Under the pieces are notes generated by a model, which was not told the DNA's origin, searched no databases, and saw only the letters and a program-made list of their open reading frames with translations. From Haliclystus octoradiatus (Eukaryota > Cnidaria > Staurozoa > Stauromedusae > Haliclystidae), in contig OU744454.1 of the NCBI GenBank assembly GCA_916610825.1, forward strand, positions 14,950,336 through 15,014,335: DNA of 64,000 nt, written 5' to 3'. This document shows positions 51,375 to 63,941 of this stretch, one piece after another (the first letter of the stretch is position 1; each line of letters opens with the position of its first letter). The translations under genes were made by a program, and so were the position numbers.

Positions 51375-54300
51375 ATGGCGAGTGGCAACGTGAAAAGTCC
51401 AACCCTCTCTCAAGAGCAAATTGTAGCTCAATTTAATCAACTTCGGCAAGAGCAAAGAATGTTCGTTGGAAAAATTGGAGAGTTAGAAGTCGAGGTTAAC
51501 GAACACAGGTACAAAAATCATAATTATGTTGCTGTAATCAATAAAAAAAGTTTCAGACAAGTCAAGACAGAGACAGCCTAAACAAATCTGCTGAAGCTGA
51601 ACATCATCAAGATTTTTTATGTAAGATTAGATAATCTGTTTGCCAAACAACAGTAAGGATATTTAGCTTCACGACAGGATGGCTCTGTTCGGGGGCAGAG
51701 TTAATCTGACGAGCCGATGGTCAAGAAACATAGAATAGTGTACCATAGTACAATTACAGTGCGTCAGCGGTCAGACAGTGCAGACGTAAAGCGGGTAAGC
51801 CTAGCCGCCTACCTGACTGGACTTGAATCCTGTAATAATACCATCAAAATCCAACAGTAATAATGCAACGAGTAATAACAAATTTGACAATATAAATTAC
51901 TTAGGAGCTAGATAAAATTTTAAAATGGATGATACATAAACTAAGATGGCAAGATCCACGCACATGGGAACACTATATAGTACAGTCAAACTTGCTTCAA
52001 AACATCCTCCCTCTGATATGGATAAAACGCTGTGACTATTTGACCGGCAGCCGGTCATTTAGCGCCAAGGCTATTTGACCGACAGTCATCAGCGCATGCG
52101 CAAAGATGTATACGTCACACTATCTATGTTCGACTATTCGCTATGTTCGACTGTTCGCTGTGACTATTACTAATTTGACCGGCAGTCGCAGCCATTATGG
52201 ATACCACCAACGCATGCGTATAATGAACGAACAGTAACTTATAAACATTTCGGGATTAAATAATGAAAATAAATTAAAATTTTGGATCGACCAGGACTCG
52301 AACCAGCATATCCTGCACTCTAGTCAGACTCAATCCGAATGAGCTACGCCAACTGACGAGAGCTAATGAAACAGAAATGAATTTATACTCGACCGAGTGG
52401 TTATCACGTGACTTGACCCTAACCCTAACACTAAACGGGTAGATCACGTGATCGGACCCTAAACCTAACCCTAATACTGGGACGAGTGAAACACGTGATC
52501 GAGTGAATGACGTAATTGACTGTCAGCGCATGCGCAGTTGAATCCATAATGGCTGCGACTGCCGGTCAAATAGACACTTCGTGGATAAAAAGCGTGAGCA
52601 TTAAGCGAGGAATTTCCTGCATGAAGAATTGCATGGATGAATGGGAAAAAAGTTCTGTCTAAATTTCCTGTGTCCCAAAAGGAGATTTAGGGGAGAGCGG
52701 GGTGAAATACGCAACTTCGGAATATGCATCTTCCAATGCCTCAAAAATTACAAACTTGTAGTAGACCGCCGGCTCTCTTACGAAAATATGACTATTCGAA
52801 GTGCAACCCTTCCCATTACCTGCATTTTTGTATATAACCACTTTGAAGTACGCTGATTTCGATTCCAAAGAGATCCCGGGATTTTTCTCATCAGTATGTT
52901 ACGATAATTGGATTTCAAAGTTGAAATTTCGTCCTTGTTAAAAGCCGCCATTATGCGCGAAAAGCGACTGGGAACAATGGCTTTTCGCGCGTTTTCATAG
53001 CACGAGGCCTTGACATCGAAATTACCAGGTTTGTTTACAAACTTAAACAGATCAATTTAGCAATATAATTGATGCCATAACTTAGATTTACCAAATTTCC
53101 TTGTACATTTATACTTTTACAATGTTATTAAGTAGCCAAACTGATTAAAACAGCTACAACAATGAAACACGTCGCACGTTAAAGACAAACGAAAATTGAA
53201 AAGGTAAGCTTATATTACTTTTAATAACGCATTTCTAAATTTACCCTCAGTGATTTTTAATTTAATAAAGTATACCATGGTTGATTATATCTATCAAAAA
53301 AATGTTCTCATGTTTGGATAGAAAAATGTAAATATTGTAAACATGAAATTCAACTTAAGACATTCATACTAGCTATACTACTTAATAAAAATAGCAAAAT
53401 ATGTTCCATAATATTACAATCAATTACTGTTGAGGTCATCATTGTCTGAAATGTCTGAATCAGATTCAGGAGAAACACCATCATTTTCACAACTGCTTTC
53501 TGTAGAAATAAATATGTTTTCACAAGTAGTGCATTTACATAACTCTGAACATTTCATGTTCGCCTTCAGACAGCTGCATCTCTGTGTAGTGCACCCACTT
53601 TTACAGCCACAATGAACAAAGTATAGTAAGGATTCAGGGGCAGGTAAACCAGATAGCCATTTTACCCTTATTGATCCATTATCATTTGCATCCCAGCCTT
53701 GGCTGAGACAAGACGTTGGATTGATTAGTCCTCTGGTTGCATGACGCCAAATGTATGCCTGGTAATTGCAGCGTTTTGCGTGGAGATGAAGAGCGTCTTG
53801 ATTTGGAGGTAGCAGTTCTTCTGAAAATTTTCCAGACTTGAAAATTACATACCTAAATGTGAAATAATAACACAGAATTAGCACTGTGGAAAAATATATT
53901 TTACTGCTTTTGTGCTTGAAAAACATTGATTAATAATACCTTAAATCATTGACATCTGTATCTTCTTCATTCCCACCATAAAGAGCGCACACATACCTTT
54001 CAAGACCAGATAGGAGTTCCCTTGAGCAAATTTTGTGTTTTCCTAGCAAAACAAACCACTCAAGGTATTGTTCGTTTGACTGGAGTACTTTAAATGATGT
54101 TTTTTTCCCTTTGCCATAAAAGGAACTAGTGCTGTCACATCCTGCATTAGAGTAAAATAAAGATATAAAATCTTGAAAAACATCCAACCTTGCAATAATT
54201 TTACTCTAAAGCCATAAGAATCAGCTATTTTTACCTGTAAATGCATGAAAGCCAAGCATAGCGTCACACCATATTCCCCCCCAGTGGGTAGAAATTTGTT

Positions 54301-57300
54301 TTATATCAAGAATTCGTTTTTTATTAACTAATCCAGTCGAAAATAATAAATTTGCATCAACATTTTTTTGTGCCGCAATAAGAATTATCAAAACATCTGT
54401 ATCAGGAGAAGAGATGATGACGTTGCTTGATGATGATGCTGCATCTTTTGCATGAAGTACCATCCTGGTATCTGCTTCTTCATGGTCAGAATACAAGCTG
54501 TCAATCAAAGTTGTGCTGACTCCTTCAAGTCTTGGTGTAAGCTTATAACATGTTTCTGCGACTGTGATATATAATGTGTGTGTTTTAAAAGAAGCAGGAT
54601 TGCATGTTGGCCAATGGTCCGAAAAATATTTTACTAGGCTTTCCTTGTTAACACCGCAAGACATGAACTTTTTCCATTGCTTTGGGATTTTTTGTTTGTC
54701 GTTCAAAATTTTTACAATCTGTACACCAGCTGAAGCTCTCTTCTCTCTCTCTTGGCCTTTAATGCTGTTGACAGGATACTGATCGCAGACAAAATCTACA
54801 CGAGCTGCATTATAAATTTCAGCAAGAGAGATAACTTTATTCAACACTTGAATCGACAATTCACCAAAAGTAGGCTTTAAGTCTTTCAGTGATTGCAATA
54901 GTGCCATACCATCTATGATTAAAGTTGAACTTGTAGGGATGGTATCTACAATAAGATTTGGTGTTTTTGATTCAATCTCAGCTATTAATTTGGACTTTTG
55001 ACTTTTGACCAAGAGACCAGTTGATGTGGCTATAGGTAGTGGGTAAGGCCTCAGTGAAAAAGACAGAACTTCCTTCAGATCTATTTCCCTTGTCGATGCC
55101 AGCAGTAGCATTCTTGCAAAGATATCCTTTGTATTTTTTAAAGAAATTACATCTCCTTTTGATGTCTTCACTTTCTCCACCTTATAAATAGTGTCAAACG
55201 TTTTAATATTAGTTCTTGTAATAGTGGCATAAAGATCAGGTTCTTCATTTAACAGATGATCTTTAGCGTATTGAAGCATTTTTTTTTCACCAGTATTTTT
55301 CATGTCTGTCATATTTTTACTGATGTCTTCGGTTGCTTTGCTTCCATTCACAATATTGAGCAGATCCTCAGTATCACATTGAAATGGGTCCATCATAGCT
55401 GAAATTGTTTCGATTAACACTGTAATTGACTCCTCATCTTTATTGATTCGGGTTTTATCCAGGTCTTTCCTGCTCCTGTGAATATAGAATGACAAATGTA
55501 TACTATTATATCCTATTTTTGACTTCGTTAATTATGTTATACTCAGTATTGATTGAATAATATTGTTGTTATTAATTATGTTTAAAAACTATTTTAGGCC
55601 TATCACCCCTGCGAAAAACAGTTCATGAGTTCATGAACTTGTGTTCATGAGTTCATGAACTTGTCATGCTTATTGATTAACATTTTATGAACAGTTCATG
55701 ATCTGTAACTGTTCATGAACTCATGAACTATTTTTAGCAGGGGTTTTACCTTTTACTGTCATCCAATCCAGCCATAGCTTTGCATTTCTGTGTGATACTG
55801 GCTCTGTCTGCTTGTGACAGAATCCATTTCATAACAGCTTGACGGTTTCGAGTAATCCCAACCATTCCACCTGAAGTTGGTAATAAAAGGCAATATTTTA
55901 GTTTAATGTAACTTATTTTTACACGTTATCGTATAACTCCAAGTTCTAATCTATTGAAAATGTTTACCTTTAGTTTTACAATCCCGGTTGAATGTCTGCT
56001 CTATTGCTTGGTCACATGCTATTGCTGAGAATGTATGCTGTATCTGTCTTTGGACAGTCCAGTTTTTCTGAAGTTCTTTGGAGAAGTCTAGGAAGAAGAT
56101 TGACAAAGATTCTGATTGAATTATGCGATACTTCCTAGTTCTTCTACTGAGATGCCTGTAAGTATATATTAATAATAATAATAATAATCATAATAATCAT
56201 AATCATAACTCTTTCTTACCTTTGTTGGTTTCCTTTAATGACTTCATCTCCATCCAGTAACATAGTGCATAACGAGCATAATTAACTCTATCTGAGACAA
56301 AAAACCAAGGGAGCATAGCACGTACTGCTTCAAGATGCATGTCCCAGTCTGATGTGCGAGTCGCACGGATTAGCATCAATAGAACCTCAACCATGTCAAT
56401 ATATTGGCTCCAGTAATTAAATGTTTTAAATTTCAATGAACTTTCATGAATGAAGGTACAGTATTGTTCATAAAGATTGCTTATCAGAGATCCTTTTTCC
56501 AATGATATCTCTTGATCTAGTTCATAACTGACTTGGGCAGCTGCTAAAATACTTAATGCATCATCTCTTTCATTTTCTGATAGAGTATATAAAAAGGAGT
56601 GAAATCGCATTCTTTGTAATGCTTCATACATCAGTTTGTGAGTGCGTATACTGCGGTTGTAATGTTTACCGGAAAAAACGCCACGCATTGAGCCATCAGC
56701 AACAACTTCAGATTCTATTAAGATATCCTAAACATAAAAATTATAAAATGTAAAATTATCAAATAATATAAAGCTACCGTACCCATGCAAGAAGTAGAGC
56801 AGGTGGTATTTGCTGCTCCTACCTCCAAACCACCATCTCTGAATAGCCTTGATATCCCACTTAGAAATGACATAGCCATATGAAAATCTCCAAGCCGAAT
56901 GACTAGCCTCTCCATGAACATTGGTGTTTTCCATCTATTGTGAAATAATGAAATAATGTTATATTTGCAATTAAATCATTTCCACTGTTGGAATGATGAT
57001 TCACAAAGAACACACAATCAAATTTATTTACCGAATCATCTGTGCCTTGCAGTACACAGCCTCGTCAAATACGACAGGAACAATTTTTAATTTCAATAAA
57101 TCTGCCATCTCTATGCAACGTTTCAATATGTTATACACTGTTGCTATGTCAGTAATTGGAGCATTGACCACAGGCAGGTAGGTTACAGATGACAGATTTA
57201 TATCAGTTTTATCTCTTTTGGTATGAAACCCTGTCCATCCAGGCAGTTTAGATTCTTTTTTATTATTATCAAGTTTACATGCTATGTAAAAGAAGTCTTT

Positions 57301-60300
57301 CTTCATAGAATCCAATTTGGTAGATGTGACCATTTCACCTGACAATTTCAAAGTATCATGTGATTGACGAAGAGTCGGTGTGACACGCTTTCCGAGAAAG
57401 TATGGATCCAACTCCTTTTCCTCAACAAATAATTTCCGTTTCTTTTTTCGTAGACTGCTTCCTTGGTTCAGTTTTTGCTTTTCATTGGATAATCTCTGGA
57501 TACAGATACCGTTAGCAACATGAGTTGTACCTGCTCCATTCAATGTTTCTTCAAGGAAGTCAGCATTATCGTAAACAAAAGTTGTGAACTTTTCTGGTTC
57601 TATTCCGATTGGCAGCAACCCATTGTTGTTGGCATTGAGAGCGGCAAGACCGGTTTCGAGGGTTGTTATAGCTGAAACTGATGCGGAATGGCCAAACTTA
57701 TTTAGAATATTAACAATGACATTTGATCCTGCAACTTGTCTTACTGCTGTCCCTAGAGCCAGTGACTTGTAAGTTTGCTTCTTTCCATGCGAAGAAACAT
57801 AAATGATGTCTTGAGCAATGGACTTAATCTTTATTGAGTCATTTTCAGAAACTTCTACTTTTGACTCAAACTGTGGCTCTTTTGAAAATCCAAACATCCA
57901 AGCTAAGAAGTTATAGAGTAAATCAGGAACACTTTGATCTACAGCTTCTGATGTGATATGAGCCGGAAGTAGGGGCCATTGGTCTATTGCTCCACTAGCT
58001 TCTTCAATATGTTGTCTTAGACACATCGCCACGTTATATATAGGAGATTTCATGCTGTTGCTGATAGAAAATGAGGAACTAGCTTCTTCTTCTTCTTCAA
58101 AATCAAGGTCAGTATTATCTAAGGTATATCTTTCCCTATCCAATACCTCACCTGCTGTAAGGTCAGAAGGAACAACAATTACACTATTGCGACGACTGTA
58201 CGGTATATGGAATAGTAGCTGCGGATATTGTTTCATGATGCGAGCCTTGAGACGTGTTGATTGGTATGACGAAGCATCAAGGTTCTCGTACTTGTCAACA
58301 AATTCAATAAATACTTCCAATAAGACTTTCAAAAATACTGGTTCCTTATTTGCAATGATTTTTTTATCTATATATTCAGTGCAAAATTTAGCAAACCCAA
58401 TGTCATATAATTGTTTATTTTTTTCAGATGTGGTATGAGCTTCATTGTTATTTTTAATTGGCCTTGGGATACAGCTGACATATCCATCATAACAACTTTT
58501 ATGGTATTGGACTTCCTTGGCATTGCAGTCTTTGTCACGAATATAGCGAAGGATGTCTTCATCTTGTTTTAATGTTGCAGCATCCCGTAACTGGCCAGCA
58601 TCCTTAGTTTCAGCTTTAATCAACCATCTCGTGGCAGTTTTCTTTTTACCCTAAATGCAAAAGAAATTATATGGCTGCTTAAACATTCAAATTGTCAAGG
58701 TCTAGTAAACTACAAAGATGCATCTAGAAAATAAGTTTTAACATATAATATCAACAGTAAGATACCATCAATTGTGTGTACATAAAATGTAAATTATGAT
58801 TGAATGAAGATTTATGATTAATAAATGTACTTACTTTGTCGTATGCAGAAAGCTTTCCTTTCTTGCATATAATGCAGACTGGAGGTAAGATATTTGGGTT
58901 TTTCATCTCTATTCCTTCAACTTTTATAGCTGCTGTCATTGGAACTTGTGATCTGGTGACCTTGCGTTTTGGGGGGCTAACCCCAAGTTCCTCAGCTTTA
59001 TTGTTTTTGACTGAAGAGTTCGAATTTTCTTTTGTTTTTGACCTGTTAATTTTTGTCACATCCGTAAAATAATTATAACATTTTTTATGATAGAAATAGT
59101 CTCCACATTCTAATGGATCATCCTCCTTCTCTTTCGGGATTATATCGTATGTTTGAATGGCTATATCTGACGATTTGTGTTCCTTGGATAGCCATTCCTC
59201 CCGTCTCTGAAACAATCTATGCAGAGTACTTGTCGTGAACTTCCTTAAATCTCCATTAACTCCGTCGTAATGTATTATACAATTTTTGCTAACATTTTCA
59301 TCGGTCTCCATCTTCAAATGAGCCTACATTGTGTAATAGTTTAAAGTATGAAAGTGATCAGGTAATTGTTTACAAGTCGTGTTGCCATGGAAATATTGTG
59401 CCGCCCTTATGAATACGGTTTCATTACGAGACAGGATGATAAAATATGATGGCGGAGAGGAAGATAAGAGTTCTATTTTATTGGTCATTCTTATGCAGTT
59501 ATCGTATCATACTGATGAGAAAAATCCCGGGATCTCTTTGGAATCGAAATCAGCGTACTTCAAAGTGGTTATATACAAAAATGCAGGTAATGGGAAGGGT
59601 TGCACTTTGAAGAGTCATTTTTAAGCATATTTTCGTAAGAGAGCCGGCGGTCTATAGCAGGACATTGTTCTTATATGGTCTAAACATTGTGACCGTTTCA
59701 TTTCCATACATGAAGTAAATAAAAATTATGAGGCTTTGAAAATTTGTACACGCGATGCAAGTCATTCGATTTTTACATCGCGTTGGATTTTATTCTCGTT
59801 TCTTCACGTATCAGGTGTTATTGCATACCATTGTGTAGAGAATTTCTGTGTTATGACGTTGGCAGTTATTGTTTTGGTCTTTTCCAACAAACTTTCCAAT
59901 AAATAGTGTTTATGTTGCAAGGTTCACAATAGGGTTGAATGGAATACGACTTGAAACATTTCAATCACAGTCTGGCTTTACATTACTTCACTTTGTTGTT
60001 GTTCCGCCTTTGATTTTCACACCAAGAAGAAATCATTCATTTTAATCCATTAAATTGGTTCAATTGCTGCTTTTCATTAGTAAATAACCTTGTATTATTT
60101 CTATGAACCATTGAACCCTTTGACGTAGTTTTATTTCCAAAGTGAAATTAATGAATTTCTATTGTCTTTTTTGACTTACTATTTTCCTCATGAATCAGTG
60201 TGAATTATAATGTAAACAAATCATTTGCATGAGCGGTTTCTTTGAATTTGACACCTTCGGAAGGAAAGCGACTTTTTTCAAAGGACTGCATGGAATTAAA

Positions 60301-63300
60301 TGTTGTTTTATTCATACTGTATTGCTTAAATCTAACTAAAAAACAATTAAGTGATTTACCTTACTCATATTCTTTATCTGTAACTCAAGTTTGAACAATT
60401 CTACTAGTATGTAAAGATTTTATCATGTTTTGCAAAGACACATGTTTTCGTGTGGAAAATTATAATCTAATAAATTTATATTTGAAAGTAAGTTTCTTTA
60501 TCTATCTAATTTATCATTGTTGATATCCATTTTCAAAGGGTCAATAGTTATGATATTGAATTTTTTTGAAGAAATTCAATGAAAAAATGGTAAATTTGCA
60601 ATCATTCCGTTTCACCCCACATTTTCGCAAAATCGCGACTTTGAAAATGTTATTCTTCCGTTAAACATTGTTTAAACTTTGATTTGACATTATTCAGATA
60701 TTTTGTATTATAAACTTCAGACGATTTCCTACAATTTGATACCAAAATTGTGAGTTTTGCCTGAGCCGTTTTGGAGCAAAAATTTTTGTTAAGAAAATCT
60801 CTCCCCTATATATAGGCCTACACTTTAAAAACAGTCTGCAACCTCGTCTGGAAGTTGCTCTAAGTAATTTTAAAGTGTAGTAAACTCTCAACATTTTTGT
60901 TAATAAGGATAAACAGACCATCATTGCCACCAGTCTGCTTTCGGGAAATTTTCTCCGCCCGATATTTTCCACTAATATTTTATAACCCTTATTTTCCCGC
61001 CAAAATTATATGATAATAATGGAAAATGCATAGATTTTATCAACATACGATTTAAAATCCCCCGCCAAAGCGTTGAGAGGGAAATTTCACGCCAATTTGG
61101 TGTTAACATCAAAGTACTGGCGGCTTGCATCTCCGGAGATCTCTTCCGGGAAGCCTGTGGAACGCAGTCTGGCATTGGCAACTTGGACAGTACTTTTGTA
61201 TTTTTATTTATTTTAGCGCGGTTATTCAAACGTTAAAAGATGTAGATGGTGATCGTAAATGCTTTCGACTTGTTGGAGGAGTTTTAGTTGAACGAACTGT
61301 TAAAGATGTTCTACCTGCTTTATTGAAAAATAGGGAAGGGGTACGTATATGCAATTGAATTAGAGGTCTGAGAATATGAGTCCAGATGCAATGCATCGAC
61401 TCTGGTCATATGTCCTTTAAAAGATTGATATTTTGTTTGACAAAATAAAAATAATTTTCAACCTCAATTATATGGTACCTTCTTGATATACCCTGTATGG
61501 AATAAGAAATGGAGTAGATTTAATGTGAAATTACAGTATCCAGATTCAAACCTTGTTCCTTTTTGAATAATTGAATTTGGTCAGATCTGATTAATAAATG
61601 TGAATCCAAAATTTATGGATTTTTTACAGATTATTAACTCGATCCGATGCACACCTCTAATTTGAACATTCAAGATGTGTAGATATATTGACCATTATAG
61701 AAAGGTGGCCTATATATGCAGGTAGACTTGATGGAGTATTGCGAACATTGTCCACTGTTAACAACATCAATAGGATTGTATGAATGTTATTTTATAAACA
61801 GAACTTATTTTATATATTTTAATGCAACATTTCCATTCAGAAATAGAAACTACTACAGTAGGCTACAAGTTCAATTAACTTATAGCCTCCTTGCAGACTC
61901 TATGCCATGATCTGACAAAATCCTGCAACTATCATCATCATCATTTATTCAAGAGCCTGATATCAGTTGAACCAACAACTTATGAACTCCGCTTGTAGTG
62001 ATCTGAAAATATTTGAAGGCAAAAAACGGCACATTCCCTGTAGGAATGACCAGATAATCAGGGACGGATCTAGGAAATATGCTGACTGTTGTTCAGGGGT
62101 GAAGCCCGCCATCTACTTCTCTAACTGCTGTTTCACTTCCATATATATTGAAAAGCCACTCGTCAGAATCAATGGTTTTTGGTCATTTTTTGCAGCTAAT
62201 TTCTTTTTCAAGAGGAAGCTAGTGCATCTACTAGGAATTCATGTCTTTTGACAAATGTTTTCAAATTGTTTTTCAAAGTATTTTTAGAAGTTTAAAAATT
62301 GGAAAAATTGTTTTGTGATCATACCTGCCACTGTTATCCCGAGGTGGCCCCTTTAGCGTCCTGGAATTATCCATAAGTTCTTAACTGAGAGAAACACCAA
62401 TAATAAAACACAATAGACTGTCATATATTATTTATGAATTTTTGATATATGATGTAAAACGTACATTCATAGCTGCTATTATTTTTTGAGATTAGCTGTC
62501 CCTATCGCACGCAGTGACAGAAGACTTGACGTAAAAATTCTATTGTACATAATTTATCTTGTTTGATGCTGAAACTGTTCATACGCCGTAAATCAAGTCC
62601 TCATTATTCATGTTCTATTGTAATAGTTTTTAGTGCTACACTGTAGCGGCATGATGCTAAGCAACGATGGTCTCATGCAGCATATTTCAAATTCCTATCC
62701 CTCATCTGGTGATATCATTGGATTAAAACTGTTCCGCTTGAATTCTGCTTGATGAGAAAATGACGTAGGAAGTGTCATTCAAAAATTATCAAGAGAAATT
62801 GATCTGGCTGCCCTGTAGACACTGCCAGCACATTACCACAGGGGACATGCGTGAAGTAGTGTTACAAGTAGGTAAAAACAAATCCTTGACGTCTGTACAT
62901 TTTTGATTACATGATATTATGATTACGAAGTGGAGTGACAACTGACCCAATGGGGCTAGCTGCTGGGACAGGCGGGAAAATGGGGAATACGATATACACC
63001 AATAGAAGTTGGAAGAAATAAAATAATAATAATAACATAGCAATTAAAATTGAAGCTCAATCATATGAAAACAAAACAACTTTTATTTTTCTTGAGCAAC
63101 AGTTGCGACAGCTAGATCCGCCCCTGATAAGTTAACATGAACTTTGTTCACATGACTTAGTTTCCACTAGGCTAGCAAAAATTCAGAAGAAATTTCATCT
63201 TTTTTTTCTTTTTCTCCCAAATTGAAAAATGAATTATGTATATCCTTTGCCAGACTTTAGCCAACTACTGTTTCACTAAGTTTAGACTACATTCTGCAGC

Positions 63301-63537
63301 CTTCTTTCTACCAAGTACTGATTGGGTATACTTTTGTAGCAACTAATATTTGTTCTTTTTTCTTTGCAGATTAGTTCAGTTATCGAATCATTAAAGAAAC
63401 AATTAACCGATAAAGGTGTGGAGCTTAATAAATTTCGTGAGCAACATAGTATTAAAGTTCATGGCGAGAGAGAAGCTCCTGCTGCCATTAGTAAAAAAGC
63501 AGTACAGGCACCATCATCGGGCGTACTTGTCCCTTGA
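51375..63537 (+). CDS. PFDN2: Prefoldin subunit 2
   Basis: Beta-class prefoldin subunit. Prefoldin is a cytosolic hexamer that holds nascent actin and tubulin and passes them to the CCT chaperonin (family knowledge). Three exons, 51375-51508, 61217-61340 and 63370-63537, join in phase to 141 aa, close to the usual length. The ATG sits in AAAATGGCG. Conserved blocks are IVAQFNQLRQEQR and ELEVEVNEH in exon 1, and FRLVGGVLVERTVKDVLPAL in exon 2. The C-terminal coiled-coil arm (LKKQLTDKGVELNKFREQH) and ending SSGVLVP are in exon 3. Intron 1 is 9.7 kb and carries two transposons, the larger one antisense. AATAAA occurs near 63556 and 63596. The gene itself looks intact. Confidence 0.95.
52032..52582. 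mobile_element. Composite element with GACCGGCAG ends and tRNA-like core
   Basis: The inner unit (about 52169-52582) has arms of about 40 bp, ACCGGCAGTCGCAGCCATTA at the left and TAATGGCTGCGACTGCCGGT at the right. A further GACTATTTGACCGGCAG copy lies at 52034. The core holds a minus-strand tRNA-like stretch with GGTTCGAGTCC and CCCTAACCCTAA-like runs. A partial relative lies at 2240-2530. It is in PFDN2 intron 1, 180 bp from the large transposon. Confidence 0.65.
52762..52912. repeat. Left terminal inverted repeat of Academ-like element
   Basis: Includes TACGAAAATATG, GTGCAACCCTTCCCATTACC and ATCCCGGGATTTTTCTCATC, all mirrored at the right end. Confidence 0.85.
53420..59311 (-). CDS. Academ-like transposase with XPG/FEN1-type nuclease region
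   Basis: Nine exons on the minus strand: 58835-59311, 57032-58650, 56823-56934, 56220-56727, 55968-56087, 55750-55870, 54235-55475, 53940-54141, 53420-53852. Each junction is GT-AG and in phase; the total of 4833 nt gives 1610 aa with no stop. The ATG at 59311 was chosen as first Met. The N-terminal parts carry Cys/His pairs (FYHKKCYNYF, VCIICKKGK, VQYHKSCYDGY). The middle holds possible acidic catalytic sites (YDNADFLEE, VVFDEAVY, MHLEAVRAM) and CDQAIEQTFNRD. Exons 7-8 look like an XPG/FEN1-type nuclease: LIIDGMALL, CDQYPVNSIKG...REKR, EEADTRM, SSPDTDVLI, HAFTGCDSTSSF. The tail has a CxC-type cluster (CSCLKANMKCSELCKC) and an acidic end. Similar proteins are abundant in invertebrate genomes (from memory). 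Confidence 0.82.
55605..55745. repeat. GTTCATGAAC-family element nested in a transposon intron
   Basis: Ends CCCCTGCGAAAAACAG and TTTTTAGCAGGGG are inverted repeats around several GTTCATGA palindromes. This is the best-bounded copy of the family. It lies in the intron between exons 6 and 7 of the Academ-like gene, so it inserted into the transposon lineage or was carried by it. Confidence 0.68.
59497..59654. repeat. Right terminal inverted repeat of Academ-like element
   Basis: Mirror of 52762-52912. Relative to the left arm it contains a few extra bases in the GACTCTTC segment near 59615. The first ATG of the transposase is about 185 bp inside the right arm, so the promoter probably lies in the arm. 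Confidence 0.85.
59658..61216. other. Remainder of PFDN2 intron 1
   Basis: AT-rich sequence without a recognised gene or bounded repeat. Confidence 0.5.
61341..63369. other. PFDN2 intron 2
   Basis: A 2-kb intron, AT-rich, with no supported gene or clear repeat. Short open frames on both strands lack coding character. Confidence 0.6.
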
Positions 63538-63828
63538 GCAATTTCAAAAATCAGCAATAAACGCTTGAGTTCAAAACATGCTCAAAACAGACAGCAATAA
63601 ATTTATTTTAATTTAATAACATGTACTTGTTAATTAAATAGTTCTTATACTTTTTACTTTGTATTATTTCTTATTATAAAAGCAGTTCTTACCAAAGTAT
63701 TGATTAAACATCTCTGAAATATTCATTTGTAAATGTATGTTTACAAAATAATATTGTAAAGAAAGTGCGAGATAAATTTATATAAAATATCTACAGCTTC
63801 ACAACAAATATATTGTTTAGTTTATAAT

Positions 63829-63941
63829 TTAAAAAAAATCTTCTGCTTTTGATCGTTTTATTGGAGTTTTCAGTAATCCCTTGCCAGGTTTTCGGGTTGG
63901 TTCAAAGGGTGAAACTGGACTAAATTTTAAATGATCACCGA
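63829..63941 (-). CDS. 3' terminal exon of an unidentified minus-strand gene
   Basis: On the minus strand the acceptor TATCTTCGTAG is followed by an open frame (phase 1) ending in TAA at 63829-63831. It encodes a basic, Ser/Pro-rich tail with DHLKFSPVSPFEPT, RKPGKGLLKTPIKR and SKAEDFF. TP and SP sites and the KTPIKR stretch suggest a nuclear, perhaps CDK-regulated protein (inference). The rest lies beyond the window. It is tail-to-tail with PFDN2, the two stop codons being about 290 bp apart. Confidence 0.55.

Larger units (their letters stand above)
52762..59654. mobile_element. Complete 6.9-kb DNA transposon, probably Academ-like, in PFDN2 intron 1
   Basis: Terminal inverted repeats of about 150 bp (52762-52912 and 59497-59654) start TAGACCGCCGGCTCTC and are well conserved, with a few small indels. 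The 3-bp target duplication TAG is at 52759-52761 and 59655-59657. The only gene is a nine-exon minus-strand one coding for 1610 aa. A 3-bp duplication, a large transposase-like protein with an XPG-type nuclease and a Cys-rich tail fit what I recall of the Academ superfamily (AcademX lineage). This placement is inference. Confidence 0.85.

Noticed and set aside
52283-52352. Minus-strand tRNA-like sequence as a functional tRNA gene
   Set aside because: Box-like motifs are present, but the stretch lies inside a repeat with inverted ends, and the other copy at 2240-2530 has diverged at positions that should pair.
56087-56160. Alternative acceptor at 56155 for exon 5 of the Academ-like gene
   Set aside because: It would put the frame out of phase with exon 4. 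The acceptor at 56087, behind a pyrimidine-rich tract, keeps the phase and the family-like sequence.
57584-58438. Plus-strand frames opposite the Academ-like transposase exon 2
   Set aside because: They are antisense shadows of a conserved coding exon.
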